From VAZQ01 sp963702695 (GTDB lineage: Bacteria; Pseudomonadota; Alphaproteobacteria; Rhizobiales; Xanthobacteraceae): a DNA stretch of 64,000 bases. Shown piece by piece: positions 41,356 through 49,629 of the stretch. The stretch spans positions 186,001 to 250,000 of the forward strand of contig CAVPDS010000001.1 in NCBI GenBank assembly GCA_963702695.1. Reading direction: 5' to 3'. The notes below the pieces were generated by a model. That model was not told the origin of the DNA. It saw only the letters and a list, made by a program, of their open reading frames with translations, and searched no databases. The translations under genes were made by a program, and so were the position numbers. Position 1 is the first letter of the stretch, and each line of letters opens with the position of its first letter.

Positions 41356-42108
41356 TCAGAACTGATACCGCCGCAGCCCGCCATCCACCGGCACCACGAT
41401 GCCGGTGAAATACGCTGCCAGCGGCGAAGCCAGCACCGCCACCATCAGCGCGACATCCTCCGGCTCGCCGTAGCGGCCGACCGCGATCTCGGTGTCGGAG
41501 AGCGCCTGCCGTGCCGGCTCGGGATAAAGCCGCCGGATCTGCTCGCTCATGATCCGCCCGGGCGCGACCGAATTGACGGTGATGCCCTTCTTGCCGATCT
41601 CCTTCGAGAGTCCCTTCGCCCAGGCGTGGATGCCGGCCTTGGCGGCGAACGAGGCGTTGAGGCGGTCGGGCTCCGATTTCCCCGTGATGTTGATGATACG
41701 GCCCCAGCCGCGCTCGGCCATCTGCGGGATCAGGCGATGGGTGAGCTGGCGCACGCGCGTGAAGTTGAGCGTGATTGCGTAGTCCCACTTGTCGTCGCCG
41801 GCCTCGACCGGCAGCGGCGTGCTCTGGCCGGCGCAGTTCACTAAAATCTCGACATGGCCGAGCGCCGCCAGCGCCTCGTCGCGGATGCGTTCCGGCGAAT
41901 TCGGCTCGACCACGTCGGCCACGATGATCGCAGGCCGCGCGCCGCCGGCCTTGACGATCTCATCCGCCAGCGTGTCGAGCAATTCCTTGCGCCTTGCCAC
42001 CACGGCAAGCTTTGCGCCCTCGGCGGCGAGCGTGCGCGCGATCGCACGGCCGATGCCGGCGCTGGCGCCGGTCACGAGCGCGGTGCGCCCCTTCAGTTGC
42101 AGGTCCAT
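41356..42108 (-). CDS. Short-chain dehydrogenase/reductase with missing catalytic Tyr and Ser
   Basis: A 250-residue SDR. The cofactor motif TGASAGIG (13-20) and NCAG (91-94), Asn115 (LNF) and Lys157 are present. At Lys-4, where the catalytic tyrosine of YxxxK sits, the sequence has Ser153 (ASFAAK), and the catalytic serine position reads ITGK. Two of the four residues of the normal tetrad are therefore changed. The C-terminal GGLRRYQF is intact. It may be a non-redox or altered-mechanism SDR. It lies beside the TauD-type dioxygenase on the same strand, separated by a repeat. Confidence 0.85.
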   Translation of the reverse strand: MDLQLKGRTALVTGASAGIGRAIARTLAAEGAKLAVVARRKELLDTLADEIVKAGGARPAIIVADVVEPNSPERIRDEALAALGHVEILVNCAGQSTPLPVEAGDDKWDYAITLNFTRVRQLTHRLIPQMAERGWGRIINITGKSEPDRLNASFAAKAGIHAWAKGLSKEIGKKGITVNSVAPGRIMSEQIRRLYPEPARQALSDTEIAVGRYGEPEDVALMVAVLASPLAAYFTGIVVPVDGGLRRYQF

Positions 42109-42128
42109 TCCCCCTCCTCACAACGCGT

Positions 42129-42212
42129 CATGGCCGGGCTTGACCCGGCCATCCGGGCGAAGCGACACTGCCGTGATCCTTGCCCGAGATGCCCGGAACA
42201 AGCCCGGGCATG
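42129..42212. repeat. Type B palindromic repeat
   Basis: CATGGCCGGGCTTGACCCGG and GCCCGGAACAAGCCCGGGCA form the two arms in inverted orientation, between the SDR and dioxygenase genes. Confidence 0.78.
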
Positions 42213-42228
42213 ACGAACGAATAACAGG

Positions 42229-43107
42229 TCACACCGGCTTCTCGCCCAGGATGGTGACCCGGCGCAAGAGGCGCCGTTCGTCGGGGCTGAAATCCGTGCG
42301 CGCGTGCAGCGTGCAGCGGTTGTCCCACAGCAGCAGGTCGCCCGGCCGCCAGACATGGACGTAGATGAATTCGGGCCGCTCCTGGTAGTCGAACAGGAGG
42401 TTCAGGAGCTCATCGCTCTCGGCATCCGGCAGGCCCTCGATGGCGACCGTCATCAGCCGGTTGACGTAGAGCGCCTTGCGACCGGTCGCGGGATGCGTGC
42501 GCACCATCGGATGCAGGCAGGACGGCACGCCGGGCGCGAGGCGTGTGCCGCGCTTGGTCGAGGCGTTATCGTAATCATAGGCATTGAGCGCGCGGCGGCC
42601 GTCGATACGCTGCTTGATCGCTTCGGGCAACGTCTCGTAGGCGCTGTAGGCATTCGCGAACAGGGTGTCGCCGCCTTGGCGCGGGACCTCGATGGAATAG
42701 AGCATCGAGCCGCGCGCGGGCCGTTCCTGGTGGCACTGGTCGGAGTGGAAATGCATCTCGCCGTCCGGCAGCGCGCCGATCGGCTTGCCGTCCTCGCGGA
42801 TGTTCGAAATCAGCATCACCGCCGGGTGCCGGGTCACGAATTGCGGCGTGTGGATCGTCGCCAGCGGTCCGAACCGTTCAGCGAACCGGACCTGGTCGTC
42901 CTCGGTCAGGCGCTGGTCGCGCAGGAGGATGACGAGGTGCGCATGCCAGGCGTCGAGGGTTTTCGCGAAGCGCGCGTCGTCGAGCGTCCCGCTCAGATCG
43001 ACGCCGCAGATTTCCGCGCCGAGCGCGGACGACAATGGTCGCACGTCGATGCCGGATGCCGTCGAAGTTTTCATCAGAGCGGGCGATGATGTCGCAGCTA
43101 TCGGCAT
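42229..43107 (-). CDS. TauD/TfdA-family Fe(II)/2-oxoglutarate dioxygenase
   Basis: A 292-residue enzyme. The iron facial triad is His121-x-Asp123 (FHSD) and the distal His268 (CTLHAR), with the 2-oxoglutarate-binding arginine in the following RRVTI. Members hydroxylate sulfonates, phenoxyacetates, sulfate esters or carnitine-like compounds. ATG 43107 is chosen over the internal ATG 43074 because GAGGA precedes it. It is divergent from a Bug receptor at 43216, which could bring in the substrate or carry off a product. Confidence 0.87.
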   Translation of the reverse strand: MPIAATSSPALMKTSTASGIDVRPLSSALGAEICGVDLSGTLDDARFAKTLDAWHAHLVILLRDQRLTEDDQVRFAERFGPLATIHTPQFVTRHPAVMLISNIREDGKPIGALPDGEMHFHSDQCHQERPARGSMLYSIEVPRQGGDTLFANAYSAYETLPEAIKQRIDGRRALNAYDYDNASTKRGTRLAPGVPSCLHPMVRTHPATGRKALYVNRLMTVAIEGLPDAESDELLNLLFDYQERPEFIYVHVWRPGDLLLWDNRCTLHARTDFSPDERRLLRRVTILGEKPV

Positions 43108-43215
43108 TTCCTCGTCCTCGCGGCGCCGGCCGGTTTACTTTGCGTGGATTATATTGTGGAAACGGAACGCTCAAAAGGTCTCCCCGCGCTTCCCGACGCT
43201 GGAGGGAACTCTCGC

Positions 43216-44265
43216 ATGATGCACCTGTATGGCTTGCGCCGCGCCAGTGTCGCGCTGCTGCTTTGGGCCGCCAGTTTCGGCGCGCCGGCGCACGCGCAAA
43301 ACCTCGCCGATTTCTACCGCGGCAAGACCATCACCACGGTGGTCGGCTTCGGCACCGGTGGCGGCTTCGATCTTTATGCGCGGCTGGTCGCCAAGCATCT
43401 CGGCCGCCACATCCCGGGCGCACCGAGCTTCGTGGTCAAGAACATGCCGGGGGCGGGCGGTCGGATCGCCGCGGACTTTCTCTATAACGTCGCGGCGCAG
43501 GACGGCACATTTATCGCGTTCCTGCCGTCCGCCATCGTGGTCGACCAGCTCCTCGACCCGAAGGAGAACCGCTTCGATACCGCGAAATTGACCTGGCTCG
43601 GGCGGCTCAACGACATCGCACAGGTCGCGGTGGTCTGGCACACCGCGCCCGCGCTCACGGTCGAGGAGGCGAAGGAGAAGGAGGTCGTGCTCGCCGCGAG
43701 CTCGCCGCTAAACCTCTCCGCGACGCTGCCGCTCGCCTTCAACCGCATGGTCGGAACGAAGTTCAAGGTGATCCCGGGCTACACCACCGACATGGTGCTC
43801 GCCATGCAGCGCGGCGAGACTGATGGCGTCGGCGGCACGAGCTGGGAGCCGCTGCGCGTGACCTACGGCCACCTGCTGCGCGAGAACAAGATCCGGATGC
43901 TCTATCTCATGGGCATCACCCGCAACCGCGACCTGCCGGACGTGCGCAGCATCGTCGAGTTCGGCAAGACCGAGGAGGACCGGCAGGTGTTCCGCCTGCT
44001 CGGCAGCATCTCCGATATCGGGCGCGCGCTGGTCGCCGGGCCGCGCGTGCCGGCGGAGCGCGCGCAGGCTCTGCGCGATGCGATCGCGGCGCTGGTGAAG
44101 GATCCGGCGTTCGTCGCGGAGGCCGGTCAGCTCGGCCTCGGCCTCAACTATCTCCCGGGCGAAGGGCTGAAAGCGATCGTTGATGACCTCAACGCTTCGC
44201 CGAAGGCCGTAATCGAAAAAGCCAAGGCCGTCACCACGCCGCAGAAACCGGAGCAGGGCCGGTGA
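43216..44265 (+). CDS. Bug-family tripartite tricarboxylate receptor (orphan)
   Basis: A 349-residue receptor; the signal peptide ends at PAHAQN and is followed by LADFYRGKTITTVVGFGTGG. The ligand loop NMPGAGGRIAADFLY is intact. ATG 43216 has GGAGG at optimal spacing, a clean start unlike several other Bug genes here. It heads a forward-strand run with the ACMSD-like amidohydrolase (44423) and the VOC protein (45414) and is separated from them by a palindromic repeat. No membrane partner is adjacent. Confidence 0.88.
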   Translation: MMHLYGLRRASVALLLWAASFGAPAHAQNLADFYRGKTITTVVGFGTGGGFDLYARLVAKHLGRHIPGAPSFVVKNMPGAGGRIAADFLYNVAAQDGTFIAFLPSAIVVDQLLDPKENRFDTAKLTWLGRLNDIAQVAVVWHTAPALTVEEAKEKEVVLAASSPLNLSATLPLAFNRMVGTKFKVIPGYTTDMVLAMQRGETDGVGGTSWEPLRVTYGHLLRENKIRMLYLMGITRNRDLPDVRSIVEFGKTEEDRQVFRLLGSISDIGRALVAGPRVPAERAQALRDAIAALVKDPAFVAEAGQLGLGLNYLPGEGLKAIVDDLNASPKAVIEKAKAVTTPQKPEQGR

Positions 44266-44274
44266 TGTTTTGCC

Positions 44275-44388
44275 CGGTCGTCCCCGCGAAGGCGGAGGCC
44301 CATATGCCGTGTCCTCGGGACCGTGGCACCGCCGACGCAAAGCTTTCACTTCGGAGTGGGTGGGTCCCCGCCTTCGCGGGGACGACCA
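44275..44388. repeat. Type A palindromic repeat
   Basis: Arms GGTCGTCCCCGCGAAGGCGG (from 44276) and GGTCCCCGCCTTCGCGGGGA with CGACC ending near 44387. It lies between the receptor and the amidohydrolase gene. Confidence 0.82.
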
Positions 44389-44422
44389 GCTAACGATCGG
44401 AACTAATCAACAGGGTTTTCGC

Positions 44423-45373
44423 ATGATCATCGACTGGCATACCCACGTCTATCCGCCCTCGGAGGCCGCGCGCCCGGTGTGGCAGGGCCGCTGCCCGATG
44501 ACCATCGAGAATGTGCTGGCGGCGCAGGAGCGTGCCGGCGTCGACATCAGCGTCATCAGCAACACCATGCACTTCGTACGCCGCGTCGCGCCCGAGCAGG
44601 TGCTCGACGCGCTCGAAGAGTCGAACCGACACCTCGCCGAGCAGCAGGACCGCCATCGCGGCCGCATCATCGGCCTCGCCAGCGCCATTCCCGGCGGCGG
44701 CGATGCCCACCTCATGGAGCTCGAACGCGCGGTCAAGCAGGACGGCCTCAAGGGCGTGCTGATCAATTCGAGCTTTCAGGGCGCCTATCCCGACGACGCC
44801 GAGGCGCGGCCGTTCTTTGAGCTCGTCACCGCGCTCGACATTCCGGTGATGCTGCATCCGCCGCCGGTCGGCTTCGGCGAGGAGCGCATGCGGCAGTTTC
44901 GGCTGGCGTCGAGCATCGGCCGTCCGTTCGATAGCTGCCTCGCGCTGGCGCGGCTCATCCTCTACGGCGTGCTCGACGAGTTTCCGAACTTGAAGCTGGT
45001 CGCGAGCCACCTCGGCGGCGGCATCTGCGAAATGCTCGGCCGCCTCGACTATAACTACGAGCTGCAGGACCAGGGCTTCTACACGCGCGATGAAGATTCC
45101 GAGGAAATGCTGATCGACCATACACCGAGTTATTACCTCAAGCGCATCTACTTCGACTCCGTGAGCTATCATCTCCCGGCGCTGCAGTGTGCGATCGACA
45201 CGATCGGCGCCGACCATATGCTGTTCGGCACCGACGCCCCGCCGCTCACTCCGCTCAAGCAGCGCGGCCTCGATCTCATCGATGCGCTTGGCCTCGACGC
45301 CGCCGACAAGGCGAAGGTGCTCGCCGGCAACGCCCAGCGACTTCTGGGCCTGCCGGCCGATATTGCGCATTGA
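44423..45373 (+). CDS. ACMSD-like amidohydrolase (decarboxylase/hydratase type)
   Basis: A 316-residue TIM-barrel enzyme of amidohydrolase family 2. It has the full first motif WHTH (5-8), the mid-barrel histidines in PVMLHPPP and LVASHLGGG, and the C-terminal GTDAPPL aspartate, so a metal site of the aminocarboxymuconate-semialdehyde-decarboxylase type is expected. Relatives are gamma-resorcylate or 5-carboxyvanillate decarboxylases and 4-oxalomesaconate hydratase. AGGG precedes ATG 44423. The neighbouring VOC protein and dihydroxyphthalate-decarboxylase-like protein suggest an aromatic-acid pathway; this is inference. Confidence 0.85.
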   Translation: MIIDWHTHVYPPSEAARPVWQGRCPMTIENVLAAQERAGVDISVISNTMHFVRRVAPEQVLDALEESNRHLAEQQDRHRGRIIGLASAIPGGGDAHLMELERAVKQDGLKGVLINSSFQGAYPDDAEARPFFELVTALDIPVMLHPPPVGFGEERMRQFRLASSIGRPFDSCLALARLILYGVLDEFPNLKLVASHLGGGICEMLGRLDYNYELQDQGFYTRDEDSEEMLIDHTPSYYLKRIYFDSVSYHLPALQCAIDTIGADHMLFGTDAPPLTPLKQRGLDLIDALGLDAADKAKVLAGNAQRLLGLPADIAH

Positions 45374-45413
45374 GGGAGCGCGGCGTATTCAGGGCCGACT
45401 AGGGAGAGCGTCC

Positions 45414-46232
45414 ATGTTCGCACAGATCAATCACATGGCCATCGTCAGCCCGAATTGGCCGATGATGATGCGGTTCTACGAGGCGGTGTTCGGCCTCAAA
45501 GGCTCGGCCAAGAGCCGGCCGATGAACGGCGGCACCGTCGGCGACGGCTACGTGGGCCTCAACATCAATCCGCTGCGTGATGGTTACGTCGGCGGGCTCG
45601 ACCATTTCGGCATGACGGTCGATGATGTCGAGCCGGTGATGGAGCGCGCGCGCAAGAAATTTCCCGAGGCCGCGATCGTGAAGCGGCCGTCGACCCGGCC
45701 GTTCGCCGCCTTCAGCGCGCATGATCCGGACGGCAACGTGTTCGACCTCGCCGAGAAGGACAAGAGCAAGCTCGACGCCGTCTATGCCGACCAGGCGGCG
45801 CAGGGCTGGTCGAAGACGCAGGACCGCTACCTCAACAAGTTCGCGATCCGCACCCTGCATGCGGAGAAGTGCGCCGACTTCTACATGGAAGTGTTCGAGC
45901 TTGAGCCACTGAACAAGAAATCATCCGTGCCCGGCTATCATCTCACGGACGGGCGGGTGACGCTCTCGATCATGCCGTGGTCGATCCCGATCTTCGAAGG
46001 CATGTCGATCAAGCGCCCGGGCGCCGACCACATCGGCTTCAAGGTCGAGAACATTGACGCCTTCAAGGCGCACGTGCAGGAGGTCGCCGGCTCCTGCAGC
46101 TACCTCGCGCCGATGCCGCTCGGCGGCAACAAGGAAGCCGAGGCGCGCAAGCGCTTCCTCGCCGCCACCACGACCGGCAAATACCAGATGGCCGATCCCG
46201 GCGGCGTCTGGATCGATGTGACCGACGAGTGA
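45414..46232 (+). CDS. Two-domain VOC (glyoxalase/extradiol dioxygenase-fold) protein
   Basis: A 272-residue protein of two vicinal-oxygen-chelate modules: residues 1-120 (INHMAIVSPN, LDHFGMTVDD, DPDGNVFDLAE) and 140-265 (FAIRTLHAEKCADFYMEVFE, ADHIGFKVEN, ADPGGVWIDV). Metal-ligand histidines are visible at the start of the beta units. The architecture fits extradiol dioxygenase-like or lyase-type enzymes. GGGAG precedes ATG 45414. It lies 40 bp after the amidohydrolase and is probably co-transcribed with it. Confidence 0.82.
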   Translation: MFAQINHMAIVSPNWPMMMRFYEAVFGLKGSAKSRPMNGGTVGDGYVGLNINPLRDGYVGGLDHFGMTVDDVEPVMERARKKFPEAAIVKRPSTRPFAAFSAHDPDGNVFDLAEKDKSKLDAVYADQAAQGWSKTQDRYLNKFAIRTLHAEKCADFYMEVFELEPLNKKSSVPGYHLTDGRVTLSIMPWSIPIFEGMSIKRPGADHIGFKVENIDAFKAHVQEVAGSCSYLAPMPLGGNKEAEARKRFLAATTTGKYQMADPGGVWIDVTDE

Positions 46233-46250
46233 GCCGATGACGATGATCAC

Positions 46251-46401
46251 TCGTGTCCTGGCCCAGCGAGTGCGCAGCGCGAGCGCCGAGCCGGGAGCCA
46301 AGGGAAAAGTGACGGGCGAAGGCCGTCTCAAGATTGCGCTGCGCACGTTTCACGCCGGGTCCCGGATCGCGTTCTGCTTCGCTCCACGCGTCCGGGACAC
46401 G
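46251..46401. repeat. Type C 151-bp inverted repeat element
   Basis: It begins TCGTGTCCTGGCCCAGCGAG and ends CGTCCGGGACACG at the base before the next start codon. It has the same length and internal block order as the copy at 16656-16806. The reading frame of the following gene is open through it, so the gene boundary is easily misjudged. Confidence 0.82.
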
Positions 46402-47427
46402 ATGCATGGGGTTCTTGTCGCGCTCTCCTTGACCCCAGCGCCCGCTCTTGCGCAATCCGATTTCTACAAAGGCAAGACCATCGACCTCGTGATCTCGACC
46501 GGGGTCGGCGGCGGGCTCGACGCCAACGCGCGCGTGGTCGCGCGCCACCTTGGCAATCACATTCCGGGGCAGCCGACGATCGTGCCGCGCAACATGCCGG
46601 GCGCCGGCCACATCCGCGCCGCCAATTTCGTGTTCAGCCAGGCGCCGAAGGACGGCACGGTGATCGCGACCTTCATCCCGATCTTCGTGATGGCGCAGGT
46701 GCTGGAGCGCAGCAAGGGCATCCAGTTCGATCCTTCGAAGTTCAACTGGCTCGCGTCGACCTCTTCGAGCAATTCCACGATCTACGTCTGGCACACTTCC
46801 GGCGTGGCCTCGGTCGAGGACGCGATGAAGAAGCCGGTGCTGATGGGCGGCACCGGCGCCGGCTCCTACACCATCATCTATCCGACCGTGATGAACAGCG
46901 TGATCGGCACGAAGTTCAAGCTCGTCACCGGCTATCAGAGCACCGCCGAGATCGGGCTCGCGATGGAGCGCGGCGAGGTGCAGGGCCGCGCCGGCAACAA
47001 CTTCAACAGTCTCAAGGCGGAGAACGGCGAGTGGCTGCGCAGCGGCAAGATCAAGCTGATCGCGCAGGTCGGGCTCGAGCGCGACCACGAATTCCCTGAG
47101 GTGCCGCTGATGAGCGATTTCGGCAAGACCGACGAGGCGCGTTCGGTCCTGAAGTTCTTCTCGACCGATGTCGTGATCGGACGCCCGTTCGTCACTTCGC
47201 CCGGCGTGCCGCCCGAGCGGGTCGCGATGCTGCGCAAGGCGTTCGACGACATGATGAAGGATCCCGCCTACCTCGAGGATTCGATGAAGGCCGGCCTCGA
47301 TGTCGGGCCGGTGTCCGGCGAGAAGATCCAGGCGATCGTCTCCGACCTCATCCACACGCCGGAGGCCGTCGTCGCCAAGGCCAAGCTGGCGATGGAACCC
47401 AAGGACACCGTCGAGCGTAAGAAATGA
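46402..47427 (+). CDS. Bug-family tripartite tricarboxylate receptor (orphan)
   Basis: A 341-residue receptor. The start is ATG 46402, which gives the short leader MHGVLVALSLTPAPALAQ and then SDFYKGKTIDLVISTGVGGG. The frame stays open another 55 codons upstream, but that part is a type C repeat and not receptor sequence. There is no clear ribosome site. NMPGAGHIRAANFVF is intact. It overlaps the next gene by four bases (ATGA), so receptor and decarboxylase-like protein are co-translated, a strong sign of a functional pair. Confidence 0.85.
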   Translation: MHGVLVALSLTPAPALAQSDFYKGKTIDLVISTGVGGGLDANARVVARHLGNHIPGQPTIVPRNMPGAGHIRAANFVFSQAPKDGTVIATFIPIFVMAQVLERSKGIQFDPSKFNWLASTSSSNSTIYVWHTSGVASVEDAMKKPVLMGGTGAGSYTIIYPTVMNSVIGTKFKLVTGYQSTAEIGLAMERGEVQGRAGNNFNSLKAENGEWLRSGKIKLIAQVGLERDHEFPEVPLMSDFGKTDEARSVLKFFSTDVVIGRPFVTSPGVPPERVAMLRKAFDDMMKDPAYLEDSMKAGLDVGPVSGEKIQAIVSDLIHTPEAVVAKAKLAMEPKDTVERKK

Positions 47428-48413
47428 AGAAGCTCCATCTTTCAATCGCGACCGAAGACTACGATCACTTCCGGGATTTCCGTGAAGGCACGGTGCGGGC
47501 GCAAGGCATCGAACATACCTGGCTGATGCCGGAGCTACACGAGATCTTCGCGCGCTTCACCTTCAACCGCGAATGGGACGTGAGCGAACTGTCGTTCGCG
47601 AAATTCTCCACGCAGGTGACGCGCAAGGACGCCGACATCATTGGGCTGCCGATCGTGTGCTCGCGGCATTTCCGCTTCTCCGCGTTCTATGTGAACAGGA
47701 AAAGCGGGATCAAGTCGCCCGCTGACCTGAAAGGCAAGAAGGTCGGCTCGCCGGAGTGGGCGCACACGGCCGCCGTCTACATGCGCGGCTGGCTCAACGA
47801 CGAGCACGGCGTCAAGCTCACCGACGTCGACTGGGTTCAGGCCGGCACCAACGAGCCCGGCCGCACCGAGAAGGTCGAGCTGAACCTGCCGAAAGGCGTG
47901 AAGCTCACCCGCCTCGACAACAAATCGCTGAGCGAGATGGTGGCGTCGGGCGAGATCGACTGCGCCCTGGTGGCGCGGCCTCCCGATTGTTTCCAGAAGG
48001 GCCATCCCGACGTGGCGCGGCTGTTCCCGAACTATCTGGAGATGGAGGAGCAGTATTACGCGCGCACCAAGGTGTGGCCGATCATGCACATCATCGCGAT
48101 CAAACGCGCGATCCTGGACCAGCATCCCTGGGTCGCCGGCAGCCTCTACAACGCCTTCAACGAATCAAAGAACCTCGCGCTCGGCCGCTTCTTCGAGCAG
48201 AGCGTCTCGCGCTATCCGATCCCGTGGGTCACGACCTACGCGCGGCGCATGCGCGACATGTTCGACGGGGATCCGTTCCCGTTCGGCATCGAGGAGAACC
48301 GGGCAACCTTCGAGCAATTCCTGCGCTACGTGCACGAGCAGGGCATCGCGCACCGGCATGCGAAGGTGGATGAAATTTTCCCGCAGGGGATGATGGTGGA
48401 AGTGCACACGTAA
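47424..48413 (+). CDS. 4,5-dihydroxyphthalate decarboxylase-like / substrate-binding-fold protein
   Basis: A 329-residue protein without signal peptide, beginning KKLHLSIATEDYDHFRDF. It has the periplasmic-binding-protein type 2 fold of the 4,5-dihydroxyphthalate decarboxylase (Pht5) group: WDVSELSFAKF, KGKKVGSPEWAHTA and CALVARPPDCF. Members include true cytoplasmic decarboxylases and proteins annotated as ABC receptors. Cytoplasmic location supports an enzyme. It overlaps the Bug receptor gene by four bases, so uptake of an aromatic dicarboxylate followed by decarboxylation is a reasonable inference. Confidence 0.75.
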   Translation: MKKLHLSIATEDYDHFRDFREGTVRAQGIEHTWLMPELHEIFARFTFNREWDVSELSFAKFSTQVTRKDADIIGLPIVCSRHFRFSAFYVNRKSGIKSPADLKGKKVGSPEWAHTAAVYMRGWLNDEHGVKLTDVDWVQAGTNEPGRTEKVELNLPKGVKLTRLDNKSLSEMVASGEIDCALVARPPDCFQKGHPDVARLFPNYLEMEEQYYARTKVWPIMHIIAIKRAILDQHPWVAGSLYNAFNESKNLALGRFFEQSVSRYPIPWVTTYARRMRDMFDGDPFPFGIEENRATFEQFLRYVHEQGIAHRHAKVDEIFPQGMMVEVHT

Positions 48414-48434
48414 AGGTGCACCAAGCTTGATGCT

Positions 48435-48549
48435 CCGTCGTCCCCGCGAAAGCGGGGACCCGTACTCTCCGACTCTGAAGTTGTTTTGCCGCCGCGCCAT
48501 ACATCCGAGAGCACGGCGTATGGGTCCCCGCCTTCGCGGGGACGACCGG
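48435..48549. repeat. Type A palindromic repeat
   Basis: Near-perfect arms CGTCGTCCCCGCGAAAGCGG (from 48436) and GGTCCCCGCCTTCGCGGGGA ending CGACCG, between convergent genes. Confidence 0.85.
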
Positions 48550-48565
48550 ATGAGAGGCCGTCGGC

Positions 48566-49618
48566 TCACCCCTTCGTGAAGCCGGGACCAGCGCCGAGCC
48601 AGGGAACGCCGTCGATCATCAGTTCGGCGCTCAGCACAAAAAAAGTCCCGGCGGCGAGGGCATCCTTGTCTGACGCGTTTGCGGCGGCGATCATTTCCAG
48701 CGGATAGCTGCCGACGCAACTCTCGGCCATCCAGTTTTTCAGTTCGGCCCCCGGTGGGGCTGTGAGTTGCGCGACGATCGGCCTGCCCGGCTCCAGCGAA
48801 GAAACAACGCGCGCCAGCCATTCATCCCCACGCCTCACCGCCGTCATACCCACGTCATCCCGCGCGAACGTTCGCGTGCGGCGCACCCACGAGCCCTTGT
48901 AAGCGACCGAAGCGCGCACCGCGAAACGGCGCGCGAGCGGACTCGGCTTCGACACCCGGATCAGGCTGCGATCCGCATCAAGGTCGGCGGCAACAGCGAG
49001 ATAGGCCTCCTCCGCGCCCGCGAGCCGCGCGTGCTTTTCTGCCACGCCGGCGACCAAGCCCGCGTCCTCGGCGCCGCTTGGCTCGATTTGAGCGAGCGCA
49101 GCAACTGCGAGGGCATCGGCGTGCGTGACAAGGCCGCGTTCCGCCGTATCGATGTTGCGGCGCGCCACCGCGAATGGCGCGCTGGCATCGACCAGTTCGA
49201 GCCCCGGCGCGGTGCCGGTGATCTCGTCGTAGAGGCCGGCAGGCAAAGCATCGAGTTCGAGCACACCGACGCGCTTGCCGCCGCTGGTGGAAAGCTTCGC
49301 TCCGACCGCCGCCCCGGGTTTCGGGGTGCTGATGATCTCGCTGGTCGGATTCGTGGTGCGGATCCAGTCGGCGACGCGCTTCGACAGCGCGGTCGCGAAC
49401 ACGGGCGCGCCGCTGCACGGCAGCAGCAACAGACCGTCGGACCAATATGGCGTGAAGCCGGTGAGCCAAGTCACCGCGCTCGGGCGCGTGTTGTTGGTGT
49501 AGAAAACGAGCCCATCGAGCCCTTCGCGCGCCATCGCCGCCTGCAGCCGCGCCGTGCGCGCTTCAAGCGTGGCGAGCGGCAGCTCGTTCTCCTCCCGTCG
49601 CATCAGGCCGCGGCGCAT
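48566..49618 (-). CDS. Degenerate M24/creatinase-fold protein
   Basis: A 350-residue protein. The N-terminal half resembles the creatinase N domain (LEARTARLQAAMAREGLDGL, then FYTNNTRPSAVTWLTGF). The C-terminal half corresponds in size to a pita-bread domain, but I cannot find the Asp/Asp/His/Glu/Glu metal set; only weak blocks such as LEPGRPIVAQL and FFVLSAELMIDG remain. It is probably a non-catalytic partner of the creatinase-like protein upstream. AGGTGAG precedes ATG 49618, 11 bp after the neighbour's stop. Confidence 0.65.
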   Translation of the reverse strand: MRRGLMRREENELPLATLEARTARLQAAMAREGLDGLVFYTNNTRPSAVTWLTGFTPYWSDGLLLLPCSGAPVFATALSKRVADWIRTTNPTSEIISTPKPGAAVGAKLSTSGGKRVGVLELDALPAGLYDEITGTAPGLELVDASAPFAVARRNIDTAERGLVTHADALAVAALAQIEPSGAEDAGLVAGVAEKHARLAGAEEAYLAVAADLDADRSLIRVSKPSPLARRFAVRASVAYKGSWVRRTRTFARDDVGMTAVRRGDEWLARVVSSLEPGRPIVAQLTAPPGAELKNWMAESCVGSYPLEMIAAANASDKDALAAGTFFVLSAELMIDGVPWLGAGPGFTKG

Positions 49619-49629
49619 ATCGTCTCACC

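Noticed and set aside
46251..46401. A 55-residue N-terminal extension of the Bug receptor
   Set aside because: The segment is a type C repeat found elsewhere outside genes, and the ATG at 46402 gives a normal signal peptide.
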